Of a stretch of DNA of 64,000 bases, positions 1 through 33,002 are shown in pieces. The DNA is taken from assembly GCA_963693365.1 (NCBI GenBank), contig CAVNZM010000001.1:2976001-3040000 (forward strand), given 5' to 3'. How positions within the stretch are numbered: the first letter of the stretch is position 1; every line of letters starts with the position of its first letter. Under the pieces are notes generated by a model. The model was not told the DNA's origin. It saw only the letters and a list, made by a program, of their open reading frames with translations, and did no database searches. This DNA is from Amoebidium appalachense. Taxonomy: Eukaryota > Ichthyosporea. Both the position numbers and the translations under genes were made by a program.

Positions 1-406
1 AGGTAACAATCCCCCCCCCCCCCCCCCCCCCCCCAAAAAAAACAACAAAAAAAAACGCAAAAAAAAACAAACAAAAAAAAAAGAACACATAAAATACCTC
101 CCCCCCCCCCCCCCCCCCCCCCCCACCTTGCCCCAAACATCCTGAACACTTCCAGTAGGGGAACGGGGGGGGGGGGGGAGGAGGGGAGGGGGGGACGCGG
201 GGGAAAGGGAGGGGGTTGGGGGGGGGGGGGGGGTTAGAGGGGATGGGTTGGGGGGGGGGGGGGAGGGGGGGGGGGGGGGGGGGGGCAATATAAAAAATGG
301 CACAAGAATAGTTGTTGTGGTCAATCATCTGTATGTCGTGTTCGTAAAAAGGTGCTCAAAAAATGCAAACCCACACCTTCTTGAAAATCCCACTCAATAC
401 GTCATT

Positions 407-487
<81 letters not shown>
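1..487. repeat. Homopolymer and (CA)n block at window start
   Basis: This stretch holds poly(C) runs, A-rich spacers, many poly(G) runs and a (CA)n tract from about 410 to 486. The (CA)n ends in CAG immediately before the first exon candidate of the giant gene. No coding signal is visible; the His-Thr repeat reading frames come from the microsatellite. Confidence 0.8.
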
Positions 488-19853
<19,366 letters not shown>

Positions 19854-20562
19854 ATACTCCTCTCTGTATGTGTATGTGATGTGTGACCCCCCCCCCCCCC
19901 CCCCCCCCCCTCACCCCTCTCCCTCCCTCCCGTTCTCCCTCCCTTTCTCTTAGACTGCAGTAAATCTGTGTGGTGAAGAGTGGGATGCTCATAGGAACAG
20001 TGCCGCTAATAGCATCGTTATATTGTGTTGTGGTGGGAGATGGCATACCGGTTTCTAACATGCATTTTTCTTTCCTTGCAGCTCATACCCCGTGGTGTTC
20101 TGAAGGCCGAAACTGGACCAGCAAGAAACCCAGTTTTATCATCGTGCAACCGTCATATAAATGCACAGATATAATAGATGGGCTTGTTTAGAACTACGTT
20201 TCACTGAAATAGTAATATGTATTAAGAACTAGAAAGATGTACACGTTCACACATTGAATACTTAATCGAGGTTGAGTGTGTGAAAAGCTGATCTATTTTC
20301 CAAATAGATATATATCCCAAATTATTTCTAAAATATATGTGCGGGGATACACACGTATGGTATTCCAAATGAAATTTTATAAAAAGTACGTGGGCAAACA
20401 CTGAGCCCGTTTAGATATAAAGGAGTGCGGGTATATATCCCACCCACCTGCTTGCAGCATGCCCTAATGAGATAACAATCATTGTAATGATTTAGGTCTG
20501 ATAAAAGAAAATAAATCATATGAATCATAGTGTCTGTTTCGATTATGCAAATTTCCGGAAAC

Positions 20563-20605
<43 letters not shown>

Positions 20606-20644
20606 AGAAAAGAAAAGAAAAAGAAAGAAAAGACCGACCCCCCT

Positions 20645-20676
<32 letters not shown>

Positions 20677-20894
20677 CCCCCCCCCCCCCACCCCAGTTGA
20701 CTGTGCACCTGGCAAGCACACAGGGATTTTATCATTTGAAACCGCCGATTTTTTGCCCACGCGCGCACACACAGACACCCACACCTACACACACAAACAC
20801 ATAAGCACACGGCCGTATATCAGATATGTGTTGCACATTCGCGTGTGTGTGTGTGCGTGCGCGCGCGCGCACGCACACACACACACACACCGAT

Positions 20895-20938
<44 letters not shown>

Positions 20939-21461
20939 CATGTACATGTACACACGCATCCGCACACACACACACACGACGTCTACACACACGCACACCA
21001 ACACACACATGCACACACACACACCCGTGCGCGCGCGTACATGTACACACATAAACACCCACACACACACCCACACACGTGCACACACACACGACTCCTC
21101 TGGCGAACTAGTAACAACCCAATTTTTTTAAAGGATTCTCGGCCCCAATCGAATGGCTCAAAATATTTAAAAGGATTCTCGGATCCAATCAGCCGATCAC
21201 ATTTCAGTCTATCCGATTTTCGGACCCGTCCAGGCGTTATCACTATTTGGCCCTATGACATGTACACAACACACGTGTACATGCACACATACGCGTACAC
21301 GCACACGCATACCGCACATGTGCACCCACCCCCACACACACACCAATCTACCACCGTTGTGTTGAACGATGATCATGATGGCAGTGATCACGGTGGTCGT
21401 ATGAGGGACAGTGTTGTGTGTACACGTGTGTGTGTGTTTATGTACGTGCACGTGTGTATGT

Positions 21462-21530
<69 letters not shown>

Positions 21531-21655
21531 GGAACAAAAGTGGCCGAACGAAAGAAAAGGTCGCCAATTAACGTTAAAGGGAAAGACAAAAGTGTCCAAA
21601 CAGAAGAAAATGTCGCCGACATTAATGGGGGCTCTCGATCGAGGGGAGGGGGGGA

Positions 21656-21689
<34 letters not shown>

Positions 21690-21971
21690 GGGGAGGGGGG
21701 AGGGATATCTTGAACATTTCGTTCAATATTGGAGTCCACTTGAACTCCCTTGCAACGGAATCTTTTTGATGGTTGTAATTCTTTATTATTATCCACTGCC
21801 TCACCCGTATAATGGCGCACCAATTAAGACAACAAGCACATCGATCCATTTGGCCCACGTGCCTTTCTTTTACACACACGTGAGTTGTAGTGATCCTTAG
21901 TCGTGGCTCGATAAGGGAAAACGTGTTCTTCACCTCCTACGTCCGTGCACATGCAGGGCGGGTGGATGGGT

Positions 21972-22025
<54 letters not shown>

Positions 22026-22298
22026 ATGGTGGAAGATGGCGGCAAACAAGCAGCTAAAATGTACCAAAGAAGAATCGCCTAGTTAACGTCCACGTCGGCA
22101 TTTTTCTAAGATTCCTTTATTAATTTGGCAATTATGCAACCTCTGAACCAGTACTTGGCCCCATGTACAGGCAAAGCCAACTATATACTATTACCCTGCC
22201 GCTAATATGACGTAGTAATGAGGCCAAAAAGGCGACACGCCATATAATGCCAACATCGACCTGAACGAGGTGACTTTTCAATCACAATCGGTACTCAC

Positions 22299-22339
<41 letters not shown>

Positions 22340-22698
22340 ACCCCACCACCACCACCCCCCACCCCACCCCCACCCCCTGCGCGCACACGCACAGCAAAAA
22401 GCCACCACGCCAGGGACAAAGAAATCTGTATGCTTTGGTCAAACATGGGCAATTTATACACTTTGTGCTCCTGCTACCCTTCTAAGAAATGGAGTTGCGC
22501 CGTGTCCGCATGTGACGATGTGTACACACGCTGTGCGTGTGTTAGTGTGCGTGTGGATCCCTAAATGTGTGTGTGTATGCGTGTGTGTCTGTGCGCCCCC
22601 GTGCTCGCGTTCGCATGCGTGTGCGACGGAGAACACTTCAGAAATAAAATCAACAACCTATATGAACACAACGAAATAACTGCGTCACTGCACCACCA
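19854..22698. other. Convergent intergenic region between the giant gene and the ING gene
   Basis: No credible gene was found. 20104-20520 is AT-rich and probably includes the 3' UTR, with an AATAAA at 20510-20515. Beyond that lie poly(C)/poly(A), (CA)n, TACG-interrupted and T-to-G homopolymer blocks. A reverse-strand AATAAA (TTTATT at about 22107) could serve the ING gene but lies almost 600 bases beyond its stop. Confidence 0.7.
20510..20515 (+). promoter_or_regulatory. Possible polyadenylation signal of the giant gene
   Basis: A canonical AATAAA about 650 bases after the TAA (or 400 bases after the alternative stop). The context is AT-rich non-coding sequence. The distance makes it tentative. 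Confidence 0.35.
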
Positions 22699-22816
22699 CT
22701 ATTGCTGCTTTTTGCGCTCTCTGGCGGCTCGTTGGCACTCGGGACTGCAGTACCACTTGCCCTTGGGTAGATCCTTGAGGTTGACACAGCCAAAGTGGAA
22801 CCACTCGATCTTGCAC

Positions 22817-22854
<38 letters not shown>

Positions 22855-22893
22855 CGTGTGTGTGTGTGTGTGTGTGGATGTACGTGTACGTGT

Positions 22894-22939
<46 letters not shown>

Positions 22940-22977
22940 ATGTACGTGTACGTGTACGTGTGTGTGTGTGTGTGTGT

Positions 22978-23016
<39 letters not shown>

Positions 23017-23397
23017 TGTACGTGTGTACGTGTGTACGTGTGTACGTGTGTGTGTGTGTGTGTGTGTGTGTCCATGTCATAGTATAGATTTGTAATGGGA
23101 CAGGGGGTAGGGGGGTGGATGTTAATATGAATGAACATGTGCCTCATTCCCATACGCCCGTGCATGTACCACACCCTGCCAGGCGATCCTACCCTCCCCC
23201 CCCCCCCCTCCCCCCGGGGTCCTCCATAATATTAATAATAACTAATAGTAACAATCATTTCGAGCAGGTAATCACACACAGGCTTAAAGTAAACAAATTA
23301 ACTAAAAAGCAGGGTGCCACCACCATACGGCCTCATTGGTAGACTCAGGAGAGCCAAAGGAGTGGTAATGGTGGTCGTGGAGCATGTGTGTGTTTGT

Positions 23398-23471
<74 letters not shown>

Positions 23472-23625
23472 ACATGGTCGTGGTGCCGTCTGGCAGTCTG
23501 GGCGAGATTTGTTTTCTCTCCTTTTCCTTTTCATGGGGGGGGAGGGGGGGGGGGTTAGGCATGCGGTTCAAATTAACGAAATACAACCCTACTAAGGTGA
23601 AGTAGTGTGTGTGTGTGTGTATGTG

Positions 23626-23665
<40 letters not shown>

Positions 23666-23769
23666 CTTTACGTTTTTGTAGTCGCAGGCAACCATGTCCC
23701 CAAAAGATGGCTGTGGAAAGAGGGGTGGATGAGTGAGCATCCCTCCTGCGGGCATTTTTGCGGGTATCG

Positions 23770-23804
<35 letters not shown>

Positions 23805-24555
23805 TTTTCCCGAGAGTCCAAGTCTTCTTTTGTGCCCGTTTCTACTTCTCCAGTGCCCGGGTGCTTGCCTCCCCCCTTCCAGTGCCCGGTGCTTGCCTCC
23901 CCCCCCCCCCCCCCCCCCCCCCCAACACACACACGCACACACACACACGCACACACAGACACACACACACACAAAACCACCACCACCGCCACCACCCACC
24001 CACCTCCTGTCCCCCCAACCTTCTCTCTCCCTACCCCCACCTCCTCACCATCCCACCCAGGGCCACATCCATCTCTCCTGCACGTGCACACCCGACCGAC
24101 CGCCTGCCCCCCACCCACCCTTCCTCCCCAAGCCAACACCACTTGCCGGCTCTGTCACCCCCCCCCCCCCTCACCCCTAAACCAGTCTAGTGATTCTGCC
24201 CCAAACACCCCATCATATCGATTTCTCCCGAACTTCTTCCTCCCCTTCCCTTCTCCCCCCTGCCCCCTCCCCCCCCCCCTCCCCCCCCCCTCCCCCCCCC
24301 CCCCCTTCCCCCACCCATCCACCCCCCCACCCATCCCTGCCTCACCACCAACCAACCACCCTTTTTCGCACACCCCAACTTCTCTTTCCATGCATTTCCA
24401 TGCATTTCCACCCCCTTCCACCCCCCTCCACGCACCCTGTTGCAGTAGCAGTACACAGGCTCATCGTTGTCGTCTCTGTGGTCTCCGTCAGGTGAAAGCG
24501 CTGCTGACTTCTTCTCCTTGGGGTGCTTATCCTCCTGGGAAAAAAAAAGGGGGAA

Positions 24556-24594
<39 letters not shown>

Positions 24595-25013
24595 TTTATG
24601 AATCGTTAGATGCACACCTTCCATGCACCTTGTACAGTTGCACATGCACACAATCTCAAAGAAACAGTGTCACTTACACGTAGCACAGACACGACTGGCA
24701 CTATAGACACATAAATCACCCCGACTAGATACAACCACAATGCACATGGGTGTTAGGTATAATCCGGCTCCCCCAATAGTCAATAGAACTGGGTTCATTC
24801 ATCTCGCCAAATACCTACAGTGTTTCATTCTTCACCGCCCACAACGATATTGCGCCAAAACGACATCAAAGGCGGTCCAGATACATCTATGGGCTCACTC
24901 TTTGCATTCCCGATCTAGCTATCTACAGCTTTATCACACACTGTCTACCCCCTCCCTCCCCCACCTCCCCCATCCCCTAAACATGCACACGCACACACAC
25001 ACACACACGCACA

Positions 25014-25085
<72 letters not shown>

Positions 25086-25666
25086 ACACACACGCACACA
25101 AGCACACACACACCCACACCTGCCACAACCATATAATGGACTCTTCCTTTACGTCTCTTATCACCCCCCCCCCCCCCCCCCCCCCCCCCCTTCTTCCCGA
25201 CCTTTCCCTCCCTTCCCCCCCCTTTCGCCCCCCTCCCCTTTTACCCTCCTTTCAACCCTACCACCTGCGCACCCACCTGAAAAATTCCCCACTTGTAGGT
25301 TCGATCGCCCAACATGCAGCAAAGAGAACACCGGATCATACGTACAGTTCAATTTGGGGACCCAAAAAACAGTAAAACGTGACGGCGCCAGAAAATCGAA
25401 AGCCAAAGACACCAAAAAAGACACTAAACACAAAACAAGAAGGGCACACACACCTTCTTCCTCTTCTTCTCTCCATACTTGTCCCTCTCGGCATCCGACT
25501 CCGTTTTCCTCTTGACGCCCTCTGTGCAAGCACCAACAGTTAGCCGTTCATTCCCCCCCCCCCCCCCTCCCTTCCAAACCCCCCCCCCCTCCCCCCCCCC
25601 CCCAAACACACACGCACACACACACACACACACATAATTCGCCGATTCATACTAGTTCAGCCCATT

Positions 25667-25697
<31 letters not shown>

Positions 25698-25921
25698 CCT
25701 CACCCCCCTCCTCTCCCCCTTCTTCCCCCAAAGTAGAGATTTACAATGCTACGGGAAGCAATCAGGAAAAAAAAGACTGACCCAATGCAGAGTTCACACA
25801 AAAAGGGCACAAGAAGGTATGCATCATCAGTGGGGGGTGGGGGGTGGGGGGAATAGTTAGGAAAATAGAATACTTGTGCAGATAGGCATGGGGATGGCCC
25901 GGCTGGACTTTTTTTTTTTTT

Positions 25922-25967
<46 letters not shown>

Positions 25968-26406
25968 ACTACTCTGGCTGTTGGCACTTCCTGGGCGGTG
26001 TGCATCTCTCGGGGTAGGGGTGCCACCAAAGGGTGACCGTGAGTCCTTGGTGGCAGGCAGTGGTCTGACGTCAGAGTCCCGTGTCTTTCGGTCGGACTGG
26101 TACTTCTCGTGGTGGTGGTCCAGTGTGCGTGCATGTCCGTCAACCTGTGCGTGTTTGGGGGGCCAAAAAAAAAAAAAATGGAATGGAAAAATGGAAGGGA
26201 AAGGAAGGGACAGGAAAGGGAAATGAGAGAGGGTAAATGTGGGGTGATGTTTGGATGGGGTGTTTTGGTCAATGGTAGCATGGTGTGTGTGCTCGGAGAT
26301 GAACTATGCAGAGGTTGGGCAGGGAAGGCAAAGGCATAAAATAGGGGTGTTAACTAATACACACACGCACACGTGGAACCACGCATGAAGGTACATATAC
26401 ACTAAC

Positions 26407-26490
<84 letters not shown>

Positions 26491-27980
26491 GCCCTCCACC
26501 TCCAACCCCTCCCCCCCCCCCACTTCCCAGTCCCCCCCAAAAAACACACAGAAGAAAACAGACAGACGTACAGAACACATCTTCAAACAAAAATCACCCA
26601 CTCTCGTGCCCACAACCTACCCCCCCCCCCCCCCCCCCAGCGCCGGAACACACGCAAACAAAGAAAGAGGGGGGAAAACACGAACACCCCCACATCACCA
26701 CACACAGAAGATCAGCACAAAAACTTCAAAAACAGAGAGGGAAAAACGGGATCGATGGGGTATGTTAGGGAAGCTGATGTAAGGGGATTTGTATTCAGGC
26801 AGAGTGTTCGCTCAAACATCCCAAGACACAAACGCACACACAGAGAGAATATGCCTGCATGGTTAGCCCGTGCGCCTGTACGTGCTTGTGTGAGTGTCAA
26901 CACCCAAGAAAAAAGACATACCAAGTCATAGGTCTCCACGGTGAGCCTCTCCTTCTCAGCACTGCACCTATAGCACACCTCCAGCAAGCCGAGTAGTTCA
27001 TGGAGCACCGCCTGCTGGTTGGGTATGTCCTGAGACAGCAGGTTGCCTAGTAGGTCCTCGCACACACTGTCTAGACGCTCCACCGCAGCTGTGTGTGTGC
27101 ATGTGTGGAGGTGTGTGTGTACGTGTGTGTGTACGTGTTTAGATGTATGTGCACGTGTGGATGTGTAGGTGTACGTGTGTGTGTACGCGGCATGCATGTG
27201 TACGCGTGTGTACGTGTTTAGATGTATGTGTACGTGTGGTTGTGTATGTGTACTTGCGTGTGTACGTCTTTAGGTGTGTGTGTTTGTCTTTGTGTGTGTA
27301 TACATGTGTAGGTGTGTGAGTGCATGTGTGGTGGGTGCATGTAAGCGTGTGGATGTGTAAGTGTGTTAGTGTGTTGGTCGGTGTGCAAGTGTGTAGGTGT
27401 GTGTGGAAGTGTGTGGGTGTACGTGTGTGGGTGTACGTATGGAAGTATGTAGATTTACGTGTGCAAGTGTGTGAGCGCGTGTGCATGCGAGAAAGTACTC
27501 GTGTACGTGTAAGCGTACATGTGTAAGTAAGTAGGTGTAAGTGTGTAGGTGTGTGTGTATGTGAATGCGTATATGTGTAAGTGTAGGTTTACAGTGTGCG
27601 GATGTGAACATGTTTAGGTGTTAAGAGTAGAAGTAATAGTATGTGTGTTAGTGAAAGTCCTTATGTGGTCGTGTATGCTTGTATGTGTATGTGTGTACGT
27701 GTACGTGTACGTGTGTGTGTTATTGTACGTGTACGTGCGTTGACGAACGCGTACGTGAGTGGGTGTACATGTACATGTATAAGTATGTGCATCTAAGGGT
27801 ACGTATGTAGAGAGCGAGAGAGCGAGAGAGCGAGAGAGAGGGAGACGGAGAGGGAGAGGGAAAGTGAGAGATAGAGAGATAGAGAGGGGGCGGAGGGAAA
27901 GCGAGAGAAAGAGTGAGAGAGAGGGGGGAGGGGGGGGAGGGAGAGGCCCTGAGGGAGAGAGAGGGCGCTAGAGAGAGAGG

Positions 27981-28031
<51 letters not shown>

Positions 28032-28049
28032 GGGGGGACACACACACAG

Positions 28050-28082
<33 letters not shown>

Positions 28083-28844
28083 TGTGTAGAGAGAGAAAGA
28101 GGAAGAGAGAGAGGCACCCTCACCGTAGGAGCTAGCATCGACCTCCTTCATGTGTGTGAACTTGCGCTGCAGCTCCACAGGCAGCCCCTCCACACCTGCA
28201 CACACCACACAGCGTTGGTCGGTCTGTCCAGAAAATATCCTCCCAACATAATTCTTGCTTGGTTCTCCACATGTGGCCAAACAATTGGGCAAAACTGGTG
28301 CTTATTCCATAGTTACACACATAGGATAGCAGCAGGAGTGTTGTATATAGTAGGAAGTTTTACACACTCCTTCCCCCCCCCCCCCCCCCTCCCCCCCCCC
28401 CCCCCCCCCCCGCCCCCCTCCGCCCCTTTCCCCGGGGACCCTCTTGTTGGCAAAAGAAAATCGCAAAAAAGACGATAAAGAGAACATTTAAAGAGTTAAG
28501 AAAAAAAGAAAAGAAAAAGAAAAAAAGGGACTGGGCTTTCCAAATGCAAGGTAAGGGTCCTTCTCCAGGTTTACCACGAAACCTGCCTCTTCCCTGCACC
28601 CCACCCCTTGCACAAACGCATGAACCAGCTGTGTAGTAGATACATTGATGCATCCGGAAACATAACCTGCACCTATTTTTAAGCTTCATGTCTTTGTATT
28701 GGAGCACTTTTGTAATTTCACAAGACCACGGGAACACACGGAGAGCACTGAAGGGGGGGGGGGGTGGAAGGGGGAAAGGGAATTAGGGGGAAGGGGAGGA
28801 TGTCGCTTACTGTCCAAGTAATAGTCTAGATACTGGCTTGCCAT
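22699..28844 (-). CDS. ING: ING-family PHD-finger chromatin protein (8 exons, 255 aa)
   Basis: Exons on the minus strand: 28844-28811, 28195-28124, 27088-26922, 26144-25973, 25521-25454, 24534-24436, 23710-23672 and 22815-22699. They total 768 bases, every junction is GT-AG and every phase matches. The N-terminus starts [12 protein letters not shown] and runs into [12 protein letters not shown], the ING family's Y-L-[ED]-x-Y-L-D-S-I-x-x-L-P-x-E-L-Q-R signature. Next comes a helical region ending E-T-Y-D-L-V-D-x-H, then a basic Lys/Arg/Ser-rich middle. The C-terminal C4HC3 PHD finger is seen as YCYC, ACDYKNC, EWFHFGC and KWYCSPEC. Known members read histone H3K4 methylation and recruit histone acetyltransferase or deacetylase complexes in the nucleus. 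There is a short basic tail after the PHD finger. The model is complete from ATG to TAG; coding bases are only about 12% of the span. Confidence 0.93.
22816..23671 (-). other. ING last intron, (GT)n with TGTACG interruptions
   Basis: On the plus strand the tract at 22816-23080 is (GT)n broken by TGTACGTGTACGTG units, and 23391-23470 is another (TG)n. On the sense (minus) strand it reads (CA)n running directly into the ACACACAG acceptor of the last exon. Poly(G) at 23629-23663 lies close to the donor side. Confidence 0.8.
23711..24435 (-). other. ING intron, C-rich with poly(C) runs
   Basis: On the plus strand it holds long poly(C) tracts (for example 23770-23803 and 23900-23923), (CA)n and C/T-rich sequence. 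Proline-rich reading frames here are composition artefacts. Confidence 0.75.
24535..25453 (-). other. ING intron with poly(G) and a (CA)n tract
   Basis: It contains a poly(G) block at about 24556-24593 and a plus-strand (CA)n at about 24983-25083, plus poly(C) near 25165-25190. The sequence between is mixed and shows no exon-like signal. Confidence 0.75.
26145..26921 (-). other. ING intron with (CA)n
   Basis: A plus-strand (CA)n spans about 26410-26488. Purine-rich and C-rich stretches surround it. No coding potential was seen. Confidence 0.75.
27089..28123 (-). repeat. ING intron: degenerate GTGTACGTGT minisatellite and (GA)n
   Basis: 27091-27790 is a degenerate plus-strand GT-rich minisatellite built from phrases such as GTACGTGTTTAGATGTATGT, with two closely similar copies at the start. 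27812-28020 is a GA-rich tract followed by poly(G) and (TG)n. The intron ends (minus strand) in ACACACAG before exon 27088. Confidence 0.75.
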
Positions 28845-30896
28845 GTTTGCAGTAAAACCTGGAATTTCAAAAAAAATCTCACGGTTAGCACTTGCATCAT
28901 ACTCTGTCTTTATGCAAAACACAACCAAAAGTAGAAGTGTGGCTGCATCTTCCTTTCGTCATGTTAAGTGAAAATGCAAGTCTATCTACCCTCCTCTCTC
29001 CGACCACTTTTCCTGGTTCTGACCCTTACACACCCCTACACAGCCCAACCCGTGCCTACCACGACTTACACTCAACTTGTGCAGGTAAGAATATGTATTT
29101 TCACTGGAAGCACACACGTATTACATAAAAAGCCCATGTCATAAACATTTACGCCCGTGAGCACAAGCGCAGAATACACACAAAGACACACGGAGATGCG
29201 CAGGCACAGTCACAGGCACTAGGTATGCAGGCAGGTAAACAAACACACAAGCAGAAACGGGCATATCACACACAAACTCACAACTCGTTATAAGTGCCCC
29301 CGTTGACAAGCTGAGTTTTCACACGTTTACGGACATTGTGCTCGAAACATACAAACACAACCAGCCTGCAATAATCAGCTTAGCCTTAATCCGTGTACAT
29401 GCCCACACGCATGCACCCATGCCACTGCAACATCCCCTAACACGGACACAAATACGCCGACCTCAACACCCAAACCACCCTCCCAGGAACCCACACACCC
29501 TTTCACACCGGTGTATTCACACAGACGCATGCACAAACCTACGGCATGCAGACACAATTCCATTCATGCGCACAAGAAGGCCTGCAAAAGATGAAAAATA
29601 AATCCCACAGTTTGGAAAGGGTGCTTAGCATGCTGGACAAGAGTTACCTCAACCTTCGCCCACAACACGTTTTTTGTGCACTTATGCCCAAACAGTGCCA
29701 GACATGTTTGTTTGATGTCAAAGGGGATGCTTGTGCGTGTGTGTTTGCATGCGGGAAAAGTGCGTATAAGCAAAACAAAGAAGCAACCGCTTTTAACTTA
29801 CCGATTTTGTTGTGTTCAATGATGTCCGGTAGCGGCTGGTGCCCGTTATGTGTGTATGGAAATTCTACCAACTACACGAGAACACTGAGTTGGAACTAGC
29901 TTGGTGCTAAAAAACTCTGCACGATCGCCTGTCGGCCCATGCGAGCCGGTTTGTAAGCTCACAAAGATGCACACTTTACTCGAATTCTTGAGTGCCAAGC
30001 AGCACACCTGAAGTGAGTATTGATAGGCCCTTTTCGCATGCACAAATGTTGTGGGGGTGAGAAGTCATTCAGAAACTGGTGGGCTTATGCTTATCAGAAG
30101 GTCCTGCCTGAAAACAAAGTGGCCTTGATGCAAGTTAAGTTAGTGCGCGTAATCCAGATTTGCTCTAAAGCTTCAAGTTTGGTTTTCAAGCCTTTGCGGA
30201 ACCTCACTGAGAGTCTCTGACTCTGTAGGGACAACAGCCGCTCTTCCACTTTCCCAGAAAACATAACTATTTTTTGATTGGTTCAAACCGTATCAGCTTA
30301 CGAAAGGCTGAGTGCTGATGTGTCCAATAGGAATCCTAGATGTCAAGCCAATCGGATCCGCTTCACCAATCAGCCTGGCGCATTCAATAACTCTGGCAGA
30401 AGCACACCTTATTGTTTAGAATCTGGCAATAATAAAATGAGCTGAGGGACTACCATTATCAAAGAAATTTATGTAGTATACATGTGCTGTATATGAATTA
30501 TTTGATCCTGATCATGTGCAATTGTGCATCACGGACGGATTCACAAACTATCACCTTGAGAGCAACCAATAGGAAGCCCCACGTATTACTCGTTGCCCCT
30601 ATTGGCTCACCTAAAATATCGTCACGAATTAGAAATTCGAATTGATGACGACATCCGCCTGTTACCTGTACGTGGTAATTAGGCTACAGTAATAATATAT
30701 TTGTAGCTCCATTATAGCTCGGCAGCTAAGGCTAAAGAGTTCGAAGCAAATCTTGGTGAATATACAGTGCTTGTCTAACATTCAGAGTGTAGCAAGTTCT
30801 TAAAGCAAGATTGGATCTTCCGGTGGTATGCCGATTGCACATTCTTCCAGCCAATCACATCAATAGATCTTGAGCCCAAAGCCCGGCCAACTCGAC
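28845..30896. other. Divergent intergenic region between the ING and cysteine protease genes
   Basis: Mostly unique sequence without long homopolymers. No gene was recognised; short frames at 29546-29899 and elsewhere show no conserved motif. It should hold both promoters. A minus-strand ATTCCAG just upstream of the ING ATG could be a 5' UTR splice acceptor. Confidence 0.6.
30277..30855. promoter_or_regulatory. Cluster of CCAAT/ATTGG boxes upstream of the cysteine protease
   Basis: CCAAT occurs at 30324, 30348, 30366, 30566 and 30851, and ATTGG at 30277 and 30601. Several are followed by AGG, CGG or CAGC, which resembles NF-Y sites. The last lies 46 bases upstream of the TATA box. Confidence 0.5.
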
Positions 30897-30905
30897 TATA
30901 AAAAA
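30897..30905 (+). promoter_or_regulatory. TATA box of the cysteine protease gene
   Basis: TATAAAAAA lies 326 bases upstream of the ATG, with a CCAAT box just upstream and a TCAGT initiator-like sequence about 30 bases downstream. This implies a 5' UTR of about 290 bases. Confidence 0.6.
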
Positions 30906-31222
30906 GCGTGGCGAGTCTGGCGACGCGCATTTGTCAGTTGTCACCAACTACTTATTTGAATTTTTTAGTTTCGCTAAGCCCTGCGCTCGAGATAGAAGCG
31001 ATAGCAGAACACATAGCATAATATACGAAACAATTGTCAAACACCGTGATACACATTTTGAACGCCGGTTACGCAGCATCTAGCAGTATCGAAAAATATT
31101 GTAAGGGCATCGATTCATTATAATATTAGCTAGGCAGTAATTTCAAGATATACTACATTCATAGTGAACGTGTGTGCGTATACAACCAAAATCAAACTAA
31201 CACTCAAGTACCACGCTAGGAA

Positions 31223-32971
31223 ATGAAGTTCAAAACCGCTATCACGGCAGGCCTGGCAACGTCTGGTGCACTCGTGCTGGCTTCCCCTATCAGGCTCGAC
31301 TCTGTTTTTCAGGGCCTCGAACCTGAAGACTCCGCCTCACAAGGAAAATCACCGGTATTTCTGCACGAACCCGGCCGCGGGTTGAACTCTCAGTTTGCAG
31401 CATGGATGAAAAAGCACCAAAGAAACTATGCGGATGACACGGAGCGAAACATGCGCCAAAGCATTTTTGCAGCAAACTTTAAGCGCATTCTTGAGCATAA
31501 TCGAGACCCAACTTCTACGAATGCATTCCCAGGGGCCTTGACCTTCACCATGCAGCTGAACGAGTATGCGGATATGACCCACGAGGAGTTTGTTGCTGTT
31601 ATGTTTGGAACACGTGCTGGCCCCTCCTGGTCTCCGTACGGCCACGTTGACGCCATTTGGATTCATAATGCCAGCAGTACGGTGAACAGCGAGAAAGAGA
31701 TTCCAGCAGAGGTGGATTGGAGAACGAAGGGCCTGGTTACTTCTGTGAAGAAGCAGGTATACCCTCGTCCTGTTGCAACCATTTCCATGTGGACACCAAC
31801 ATGAGTAATAGAATGTATTGCACACACACTACGGTATGCATATGCATCTCTGCACTGGCTTTTACAGCATGCCACATCAGCTCCAATTGGCAATCATGAC
31901 CTTACAGCTCTGCCCTTCCACTTTCCCCTCCCCCCCATCCCCCCTTGCACCCCTCTTCTCCCTCATATTAAAACCCCTACACGCTTACTGACACACCCTT
32001 ACGCACACGGTGAAACAGGGCCAGTGTGGTGCCTGTTGGACTTTCAGCTCGACCGGTGCAGTGGAGGGGCAGCATGCCAAGGCCACGGGCACGCTAATAG
32101 ATCTGAGCGAGCAGCAGCTGTTGGACTGCAGCAGAGAGGACGGCAACAACGGGTGCAAGGGTGGGCTCTATGATGCTACATTCAAGGTACAACCTTCCCC
32201 CCTTCCCCCCCACTCTCTCTCCTCCCCCCACTTTCTCTCCCTCCCCCCCCCCCCCACTCTCTCCCCTCCCCACTCTCCCCCCTCCTCCCCCCCCCCCTCC
32301 CCCGCCCCGGGCCTCTACCTCTTGCTCCCTCCCTCCCCCCGCCCTCCCCCCCTTTCTCCTTACCCCTCCCCGGACCGGCAACTAAACATATCCTACCCCT
32401 CCCCCTCCCCCTCCCCCCCCCCCCCCCCCCTGCCCCGCCCTCTGTCCTCCCTTCTCCCCCTTCCCCTGCCCTCACAAAAAACACACACACACACACACAC
32501 ACCGACCCTTTCCCATTTCCCCACCGGTAAACCCCCTCTCCTCGCCTTCACCGCCCCTCCTTACACTCTTACCGAGTTAGGCGCGCCACGCCAACACCCC
32601 AGCATCAGCACACTTACTCCCCTGCTGCCAGTAACCCATTCACAAATCATATCGGTTCTCTCCCTGTTCACTGGGCCTGTTCTGACATCTCCACCTGTTC
32701 CCCCCTCCCCCCCCCCCCCCCTCACCCCCCCCAAAAAAAGAAAAGAAAAGAAAGAAAGAAAGAAAGGGGGGAAAAAATAAGGCACCGCCACACAACCTCA
32801 GTATCACACGCACACACGTACACACACACCCCGGGCATGCGCATGTGCACGCATATCAAGAAACGAGGGGGGTGGGGGGGTGGGGGGGTGGGGGGGGGGG
32901 GGGGGGGGGGGGATAAAGGAATAAACAACATTTATCTTTGCGCCACCCCGCCCTCTTCCCCCCCCCCCCCC

Positions 32972-33002
<31 letters not shown>

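Noticed and set aside
22860-23060. CRISPR-like look of (GT)n with regular TGTACG interruptions
   Set aside because: It is an interrupted dinucleotide microsatellite in a eukaryotic intron, without unique spacers.
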